Assembly (NCBI GenBank): GCA_900553635.1
Contig: USDU01000021.1
Location: 1-18,442 of the forward strand
Direction of reading: 5' to 3'
Source: an uncultured Lachnospiraceae bacterium
GTDB taxonomy: Bacteria; Bacillota_A; Clostridia; Lachnospirales; Lachnospiraceae
DNA: 18,442 bases
Position numbers and translations under genes: made by a program. Below the pieces are notes generated by a model that saw only the letters and a list, made by a program, of their open reading frames with translations, was not told the DNA's origin and did no database searches. Every line of letters starts with the position of its first letter. Position 1 is the stretch's first letter. This document shows, piece after piece, positions 14,321 to 18,442 of this stretch.

Positions 14321-15346
14321 TTACTCTACGACCTTGATCCAGCCCTTCGGAGCCTCGATGCGGCCCATCTGGATACCTGTCAGGGTGTCATACAGCTTCT
14401 TGGTAACCGGTCCCATATCGGTCATGCCGCTGGGGAAGCAGATCTCGTTGCCGTGATCTACGATCTTTCCTACCGGAGAAATTACGGCTGCTGTTCCGCA
14501 AAGTCCGCACTCCGCAAACTCCTTTACCTCTGCGAACGGCACGGTTCTCTCCTCTACTTCCATTCCCAGGTACTCTTTTGCTACGTATACCAGAGAACGG
14601 CGCGTGATGGACGGAAGAATGCTGTTGGACTTCGGAGTTACCAGCTTGCCATCCTTCGTTACAAACAGGAAGTTTGCTCCGCCTGTCTCCTCTACGTTGG
14701 TTCTGGTCGCCGCATCCAGATACAGGTTCTCATCGAAGCCCTCCTGATGCGCGGTTACGATAGCGTGCATACTCATGGCATAGTTCAGACCTGCCTTGAT
14801 GTGGCCTGATCCATGGGGCGCCGCACGGTCAAAATCAGATACCTTGATGGTAAGGGGCTTTACGCCGCCCTTGAAGTACGGTCCTACCGGAGTACCGAAT
14901 ACACGGAACTGATACTCGTCAGCCGGCTTTACGCCGATAACCGGGTTGGTTCCGAACATATACGGACGGATATACAGGGTTGCGCCTGTTCCGTAGGGCG
15001 GTACATAGGCTTCATTTGCCTTTACTGTCTGTACAACTGCGTCTACAAAACGATCCTCCGGGAATACCGGCATCTCCAGACGCTTTGCAGACTGAACCAT
15101 ACGCTCTGCGTTCAGATCCGGACGGAAGATAACCGTCTTGCCCTGCTCTGTGGTGTATGCCTTCATACCCTCAAATACCGTCTGTGCGTACTGCAGAACG
15201 CCTGCACACTCATTCAGGACTACATTTGCGTCATCGGTGAGACCGCCCTCATCCCATGCGCCATCCTTAAAGTTGGATACGTAACGCTTATCTGTCTGTA
15301 CGTAACCAAAACCGATATTTGACCAGTCTAAATTTTTCTTTTCCAT
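14321..15346 (-). CDS. ilvE: Branched-chain amino acid aminotransferase
   Basis: A PLP-dependent class IV aminotransferase that interconverts Val, Leu and Ile with their 2-oxo acids using glutamate/2-oxoglutarate. The 341-residue product carries the PLP lysine Lys184 in GHIKAGLNYA, and the motifs QTVFEGMKAY (55-64), YIRPYMFGT (125-133), NVEETGGANFLF (217-228) and CGTAAVISPVG (283-293), all typical of the longer BCAT group. I use the ATG at 15346, with AAGGAGG nine bases upstream. The in-frame ATG at 15370 lies upstream of that ribosome binding site and would add residues encoded by it. It has its own strong promoter and a leader of about 130 bases with two CodY-like sites; read-through from folA is also possible. 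Confidence 0.96.
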   Translation of the reverse strand: MEKKNLDWSNIGFGYVQTDKRYVSNFKDGAWDEGGLTDDANVVLNECAGVLQYAQTVFEGMKAYTTEQGKTVIFRPDLNAERMVQSAKRLEMPVFPEDRFVDAVVQTVKANEAYVPPYGTGATLYIRPYMFGTNPVIGVKPADEYQFRVFGTPVGPYFKGGVKPLTIKVSDFDRAAPHGSGHIKAGLNYAMSMHAIVTAHQEGFDENLYLDAATRTNVEETGGANFLFVTKDGKLVTPKSNSILPSITRRSLVYVAKEYLGMEVEERTVPFAEVKEFAECGLCGTAAVISPVGKIVDHGNEICFPSGMTDMGPVTKKLYDTLTGIQMGRIEAPKGWIKVVE

Positions 15347-15375
15347 GTCAAAGCTCCTCCTTACACTCATTCAGT

Positions 15376-15411
15376 AATTTTCTGATTTTCCTTTGGGGAT
15401 TCCTGAAAATT
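15376..15411. promoter_or_regulatory. Two CodY-like sites in the ilvE leader
   Basis: Two 15-base sequences each match the CodY consensus AATTTTCWGAAAATT at 11 of 15 positions, and each contains an intact half-site: AATTTTCTGATTTTC (15376-15390) and GGATTCCTGAAAATT (15397-15411). They are seven bases apart, between the ilvE promoter and its ribosome binding site. CodY represses branched-chain amino acid genes in many Bacillota, so roadblock repression is plausible; whether this organism has CodY is not shown in the window. Confidence 0.4.
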
Positions 15412-15483
15412 CACTCCAGCCGTATGCCTGTATTTACACTGAGGCTGCCGCGGTCTTACCCGTACTGAACTTTAATTTTTTAT

Positions 15484-15512
15484 ATTATAGATCAGTTTCT
15501 TTGATACTGCAA
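15484..15512 (-). promoter_or_regulatory. Sigma-A promoter of ilvE
   Basis: On the minus strand -35 TTGCAG (15512-15507), a 17-base spacer and a perfect -10 TATAAT (15489-15484). It begins 21 bases downstream of the folA stop, with no terminator between, and yields a leader of about 130 bases. Confidence 0.7.
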
Positions 15513-15533
15513 TGAGAAAAAGTGTGAAATTTC

Positions 15534-16025
15534 CTATTTTTTTCGTTCGTATTTACAGAAGGTGAACTCCAGGTCGAAATAGGTCTTCTCGTCGCTCTCA
15601 CCGGTCAGCTCCCACTCCGGATCCTCCTCCAGGTTCGGGAACCAGGCGTCAGCCATGTATTCATGATCGATGTGGGTCACATGGGCCACATCGCAGTAGG
15701 GAAGGAACTGCCTGTAAATGGTATCACCGCCGATGACATATACGTCCTCCGGCGGGTACTCGCTGATAAGCTCCAGCGCCTCTTCTACCGTGTGAACCAC
15801 CTCTGCGCCCTTCACCTTGTATTCCGGATTCCGGGTCAGCACGATGTTTGTGCGGTTCTTTAAGGGAAGACCGTTCGGGAAGGTCTCCAGGGTCTTGCGG
15901 CCCATGACAACCACTTTTCCGGTGGTGGTGGTGCGGAAGAACTTCATGTCCTCCGGGATGCTGACCAGCAGCTTGTTCTGGTAGCCGATGGCCCAGTTTT
16001 TATCTACGGCAACGATTAAATTCAT
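15534..16025 (-). CDS. folA: Dihydrofolate reductase
   Basis: Reduces dihydrofolate to tetrahydrofolate with NADPH, restoring the cofactor oxidised by thymidylate synthase. The 163-residue protein has the family pattern: NLIVAVDKNWAIGYQNKL at 2-19, the substrate carboxylate in SIPEDMKFF (Asp26), VVMGRKTLETFP at 39-50, and the NADPH-binding VIGGDTIYRQFLP at 97-109. The start is the ATG at 16025, with AAGGAG ten bases upstream. It follows thyA on the same strand after 82 bases, the usual metabolic pairing, and is probably cotranscribed. No insertion or loss of active-site residues is seen. Confidence 0.97.
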   Translation of the reverse strand: MNLIVAVDKNWAIGYQNKLLVSIPEDMKFFRTTTTGKVVVMGRKTLETFPNGLPLKNRTNIVLTRNPEYKVKGAEVVHTVEEALELISEYPPEDVYVIGGDTIYRQFLPYCDVAHVTHIDHEYMADAWFPNLEEDPEWELTGESDEKTYFDLEFTFCKYERKK

Positions 16026-16107
16026 AAATCAGCGTCTCCTTTTACATATTTTTACTTAAAATACTCTCTTGTACACAACAGTCGCAGGTATTTTTTAAGA
16101 AAATTCC

Positions 16108-16956
16108 TTACACTGCGATCGGAATATCTTTAATCTGCGGCTCTGTCTCATACCCTTCCACATGCAGATCATCCGTGGTAAACGCGTAGAAATCCTTCAC
16201 CTCCGGATTCAGCCATACCTTCGGCACCGGATGCTCCGGTCTTGTGATTAGCTCTTTAATGATATCCACATGGCGGTCATAGATATGCGCGTCCGCAATC
16301 ACATGCAGCAACTCGCCCGGCACCATGTCGCAGACCTGCGCCACCATCATCAGCAGAATGGCGTACTGGCACACATTCCAGTTATTGGCCGCCAGCACGT
16401 CCTGGGAGCGCTGGTTCAGCACCATATTGAGTACCAGCTTCTCCTCGCCCGGCCGCTTGGTCACATTATAGGTAACGCCGTAAGCGCAGGGGTACAGATG
16501 CATCTCACTCAAATCCGAAAATACATAAGTATTCGTCATAATCCGACGGCTGTAGGGATTCTGCTTCAGATCGAAAAGCACCCGATCCATCTGATCCATA
16601 TCGCCCTCCTTGTAATGACTCTTCACGCCGATCTGGTAGCCATAGGCCTTGCCGATGGATCCGGTCTCATCGGCCCACTCGTCCCAGATATGACTGTTCA
16701 GGTCGTGGATGTTGTTGGACTTCTTCTGGTAAATCCAGAGGATCTCGTCCATACAGCTTTTAAGCCCCGTCCTTCGAAGCGTCAGCGCCGGAAACCCCTT
16801 CGACAAATCATAACGGTTCACCACGCCAAACTTCTTAATCGTATAGGCAGAAGTTCCGTCCTCCCATTTAGGACGCACCTTCTCCCCCTCGGTGCTGGTG
16901 CCGTTCTCAATGATGTCCCGGCACATCTCTTTAAATATCTGATCTGCATAACTCAT
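16108..16956 (-). CDS. thyA: Thymidylate synthase, ThyA type
   Basis: Converts dUMP and methylene-tetrahydrofolate to dTMP and dihydrofolate. The 282-residue product has the nucleophilic Cys157 in LYPCAYG, the phosphate-binding SRRIM (136-140), RSQD (183-186), Asn194 in NWNVCQYA, and the dUMP contacts His224 and Tyr226 in ADAHIYDRH. The sequence is far from E. coli ThyA but resembles the B. subtilis ThyA/phage phi3T subgroup, which shares the His-x-Tyr-x-Arg-His pattern and a C-terminal NPEVKDFYAFTTDD block. This similarity is from memory, not an alignment. The C-terminus IPIAV fits the functional Val/Ile-rich tail. The ATG at 16956 has GGAGG upstream. It heads the thyA-folA pair from the promoter at 17030-17058. 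Confidence 0.95.
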   Translation of the reverse strand: MSYADQIFKEMCRDIIENGTSTEGEKVRPKWEDGTSAYTIKKFGVVNRYDLSKGFPALTLRRTGLKSCMDEILWIYQKKSNNIHDLNSHIWDEWADETGSIGKAYGYQIGVKSHYKEGDMDQMDRVLFDLKQNPYSRRIMTNTYVFSDLSEMHLYPCAYGVTYNVTKRPGEEKLVLNMVLNQRSQDVLAANNWNVCQYAILLMMVAQVCDMVPGELLHVIADAHIYDRHVDIIKELITRPEHPVPKVWLNPEVKDFYAFTTDDLHVEGYETEPQIKDIPIAV

Positions 16957-16985
16957 GCGGTATCTTCCTCCCTGTCGCTCTCATC

Positions 16986-17015
16986 AGGGATTACGCTTTC
17001 TGAATCGTAATCCCT
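16986..17015 (-). promoter_or_regulatory. 5'-leader hairpin of thyA mRNA
   Basis: A perfect 10-bp stem (AGGGATTACG with CGTAATCCCT) with a ten-base loop begins within about ten bases of the predicted thyA transcription start. It may protect the 5' end or modulate expression. On the minus strand no T-run follows, so it is not a terminator for the thyA direction. Confidence 0.6.
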
Positions 17016-17029
17016 TTTCACTGTTTTCT

Positions 17030-17058
17030 ATTATAGGAAATAATCGGCCTGTTTACAA
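17030..17058 (-). promoter_or_regulatory. Sigma-A promoter of thyA-folA
   Basis: On the minus strand -35 TTGTAA (17058-17053), a 17-base spacer and a perfect -10 TATAAT (17035-17030), with a start near 17023. An A/T-tract (about 17076-17102) lies between this promoter and the divergent tRNA promoter and could act as an UP element for one or both. Confidence 0.75.
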
Positions 17059-17106
17059 GGGTTTGCACCCTATCGAAAATTTTTTTGATTTTTTTTGAAA
17101 AACCTG

Positions 17107-17135
17107 TTGACAAATGAAACAAAATCCTGTAAGAT
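17107..17135 (+). promoter_or_regulatory. Promoter of the tRNA-Gly gene
   Basis: A perfect -35 TTGACA (17107-17112), a 17-base spacer and -10 TAAGAT (17130-17135) place the start near 17142, about 33 bases before the mature tRNA. A/T-tracts just upstream resemble the UP elements of stable-RNA promoters. Confidence 0.75.
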
Positions 17136-17174
17136 ACAACATGTCGCTGATGAACAGTAGCCGACACAACTGAT

Positions 17175-17247
17175 GCGATAGTGGCGTAGTTGGTAACGCG
17201 CGACCTTGCCAAGGTCGAGACCGCGGGTTCGAGCCCCGTCTATCGCT
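17175..17247 (+). tRNA. tRNA-Gly (anticodon GCC)
   Basis: A 73-base cloverleaf: acceptor GCGATAG with CTATCGC, D-arm GCGT/ACGC around AGTTGGTA, anticodon stem CGACC/GGTCG with loop TTGCCAA (anticodon GCC), a five-base variable loop, T-arm GCGGG/CCCGT around TTCGAGC (one G-U pair), and discriminator U73 as usual for bacterial glycine tRNAs. CCA is not encoded and must be added after transcription. It is a single-tRNA transcript with its own promoter and terminator. Confidence 0.98.
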
Positions 17248-17253
17248 CTCATC

Positions 17254-17287
17254 AAAAGGAATTCTGAAAAGTCAGAATTCCTTTTTT
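17254..17287 (+). terminator. Intrinsic terminator of tRNA-Gly
   Basis: A perfect 14-bp stem, AAAAGGAATTCTGA (17254-17267) with TCAGAATTCCTTTT (17272-17285), closes a four-base loop and runs into six Ts. It begins six bases after the tRNA and ends that transcript. Confidence 0.93.
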
Positions 17288-17344
17288 GATCTGAATCATC
17301 AAAATCCATACATAGCCCAAATCTCCCCTGCTCCTGCTCTGCCC

Positions 17345-17373
17345 TTGAAAAATAAAATAAAATCTCCTATACT
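17345..17373 (+). promoter_or_regulatory. Promoter of the amidohydrolase gene
   Basis: -35 TTGAAA (17345-17350), a 17-base spacer and -10 TATACT (17368-17373) predict a start near 17380 and a leader of about 75 bases. Confidence 0.65.
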
Positions 17374-17402
17374 AAACTATGTAAGTTTTTAGAAAATTTT
17401 TT

Positions 17403-17438
17403 TATCCGCAAAATACGGATATTAAATTTTACGGATAT
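17403..17438 (+). promoter_or_regulatory. Leader with alternative hairpins before the amidohydrolase
   Basis: TATCCG (17403-17408) can pair with CGGATA at 17416-17421 or with a second CGGATA at 17432-17437. The two targets lie in a direct repeat TACGGATAT (17414-17422 and 17430-17438), 16 bases apart. The second copy ends two bases before the AGGAGG at 17441-17446. This could be a small translational switch or a repeated protein-binding site; both are inference. Confidence 0.4.
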
Positions 17439-17455
17439 ACAGGAGGACCTTCACC

Positions 17456-18292
17456 ATGATCATTGATTTCCATGCACATATATTTCCCAATACCGTGGCA
17501 CACCGGGCAGTCTGCAATCTGGAGCAGGTGGGCCGGGTAGTGGCTTATACAGACGGAACACTGGAAGACCTGCGTCATTCCATGAAAGAGGCAGGCGTCA
17601 CCCATTCCGTGGTGCTCCCCATCGTCACAAAGCCCTCTCAGTTTCGCCATATCAACGAATTCGCCTGCTCCATCACCCACGAAGAGCCGGACGAAGACGG
17701 CCTTTCTATCATCAGCTTCGGCGGTATCCACCCGGACTCCCCGGACTATAAAGGCGAGCTCCGTGCTATCCGCGACATGGGTCTCAAGGGCATCAAGCTC
17801 CATCCCACCTATCAGAACACCTACATTGATGACATCCGCTATGAGCGCATCATCGGCTACGCCACAGAGCTGGGACTGCTGATCTCCATCCACTGTGGCC
17901 GGGATCTGGGCTTCCCGCGCCAGGTAAACGCCACCCCGGCCCGCCTGCACCACATGCTGGAGGATGTCTTCCCGGGCGACAAAGGCGACACCTCCAAACT
18001 GATCCTGGCCCACCTGGGCGGACACGATATGGAAAATGAGTCCGAGCAGCTTCTGGTGGGCGGCAGCTACTACATGGATCTGGCTTATATCCTGCGCCTG
18101 GCCCTGCCGGAGCAGATTCTCCGCATGAGCCGCCACCATGGCATCGACCGGATTCTCTTTGCCACCGATTCTCCCTGGAGCGGCCAAAAGGAGGACGTGG
18201 AGTATATCAAACGGATTGGCTTTACGGATGAAGAATTGGAAAAAATTCTCTATAAGAATGGGGCAAAACTACTCGGCCTCAAAGAATCTTAA
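17456..18292 (+). CDS. Amidohydrolase family 2 (metal-dependent TIM-barrel) protein
   Basis: A 278-residue protein of the amidohydrolase-2 superfamily, which contains metal-dependent hydrolases and decarboxylases. It shows the strand-1 motif DFHAHIFP (His6, His8), GIKLHPTYQ (112-120), SIHCGRD (His146), LILAHLGGHD (His186) and the strand-8 aspartate in FATDSPW (Asp238), so the barrel's metal site appears intact. There is no signal peptide, so it should be cytosolic. The substrate cannot be deduced; uncharacterised Clostridia paralogues are often annotated only to family. The ATG at 17456 has AGGAGG nine bases upstream. It is monocistronic, between its own promoter and the hairpin terminator at 18306-18370. 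Confidence 0.87.
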   Translation: MIIDFHAHIFPNTVAHRAVCNLEQVGRVVAYTDGTLEDLRHSMKEAGVTHSVVLPIVTKPSQFRHINEFACSITHEEPDEDGLSIISFGGIHPDSPDYKGELRAIRDMGLKGIKLHPTYQNTYIDDIRYERIIGYATELGLLISIHCGRDLGFPRQVNATPARLHHMLEDVFPGDKGDTSKLILAHLGGHDMENESEQLLVGGSYYMDLAYILRLALPEQILRMSRHHGIDRILFATDSPWSGQKEDVEYIKRIGFTDEELEKILYKNGAKLLGLKES

Positions 18293-18305
18293 TTTGATAC
18301 ACAGA

Positions 18306-18370
18306 AGCGAGAGAAATCCCTTCTCACCGGGAACGCATTGTTTTCCCAGTGAGAAGGGATTTTTCTCGCT
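18306..18370. terminator. Very long terminator hairpin between convergent genes
   Basis: A 65-base near-perfect hairpin: 28 positions on each side pair around a nine-base loop, with one G-T wobble (18313/18363) and one C/A mismatch (18328/18348). It includes AAATCCCTTCTCAC facing GTGAGAAGGGATTT, with a T-run inside the 3' arm. It starts 13 bases after the amidohydrolase stop and ends five bases before the stop of a minus-strand frame, so it probably terminates both genes. Confidence 0.8.
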
Positions 18371-18375
18371 TATAT

Positions 18376-18442
18376 TTACTTTTTCACAGCTTCTGTTCGG
18401 AGTTCGTAGGTGTTATAGGTACGTATCAGAAGCTCTGCTTCC
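18376..18442 (-). CDS. 3' end of an unidentified minus-strand gene
   Basis: The minus-strand frame entering from the window edge reads EAELLIRTYNTYELRTEAVK plus a final Lys and stops with TAA at 18378-18376, just beyond the bidirectional hairpin. Position and lack of earlier stops suggest a real C-terminus, but 21 codons are too few to name a family. Confidence 0.45.
   Translation of the reverse strand, partial: EAELLIRTYNTYELRTEAVKK

Noticed and set aside
15440..15475. T-box riboswitch in the ilvE leader (minus strand has GGGTAAGACCGCGG, similar to the T-box core AGGGTGGNACCGCG)
   Set aside because: The two G bases that pair with tRNA are replaced, only about 60 bases separate it from folA so there is no room for Stem I, and no terminator/antiterminator pair follows.
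17429..18187. 252-codon minus-strand frame opposite the amidohydrolase
   Set aside because: It is antisense to a protein with an intact metal-binding pattern, with no ribosome binding site or recognisable family.

Overview
The window looks like chromosomal DNA of a Clostridia-class Bacillota, most likely a Lachnospiraceae-type gut anaerobe. The reasons are a full-length PolC-type replicase, an RqcH/YicC/Gmk/RpoZ neighbourhood, strong AGGAGG-type ribosome binding sites, a moderate GC content, and several sigma-A promoters with a 17-bp spacer. The family assignment is an inference from protein style, not a database result. Almost all genes are housekeeping genes; no phage, IS element, CRISPR array or defence locus is visible.

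Layout from left to right. (1) At 1-1809 on the minus strand, yicC-gmk-rpoZ form a tight operon of RNA and nucleotide metabolism. (2) Divergent to it, from a promoter that physically overlaps the yicC promoter, is rqcH (1944-3728), the ribosome quality-control Ala-tailing factor. (3) At 3860-5206 is a secreted protein made only of five SH3b repeats, with its own promoter and a leader hairpin. A bidirectional terminator separates it from a convergent zinc-dependent phospholipase C-like protein (5266-5862). (4) A TetR regulator (6137-6715) is followed by a 508-bp non-coding interval. That interval holds two inverted copies of a roughly 190-bp, extremely structured element. (5) On the minus strand, ftsW-ispG-polC (14032 to 7224) form a tightly coupled operon from a strong promoter. 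(6) A hairpin-rich intergenic region (about 14100-14300) lies downstream of ilvE. (7) On the minus strand, thyA, folA and ilvE provide dTMP synthesis, folate recycling and branched-chain amino acid transamination. ThyA consumes methylene-tetrahydrofolate and yields dihydrofolate, which FolA reduces. (8) Divergent to thyA is a tRNA-Gly(GCC) gene with promoter and terminator, then an amidohydrolase-2 family gene, a very long terminator hairpin, and the 3' end of another minus-strand gene.

The most interesting content is the element pair at 6733-6922 and 7019-7210. Each copy is bounded by 30-nt inverted repeats, sits 13-17 nt after a gene's stop codon, and is oriented the same way relative to that gene. 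The two copies share a strongly conserved core, yet about 20 nt in each terminal arm is unrelated between copies while remaining complementary within each copy. Internal helices show compensatory substitutions. This looks like a structured RNA/DNA element or a non-autonomous mobile element that I cannot assign to a known family. Secondary leads are two CodY-like sites in the ilvE leader, the overlapping rqcH/yicC promoters, 5'-terminal hairpins on several mRNAs, and a D-to-E change in the RqcH tRNA-binding DR motif.
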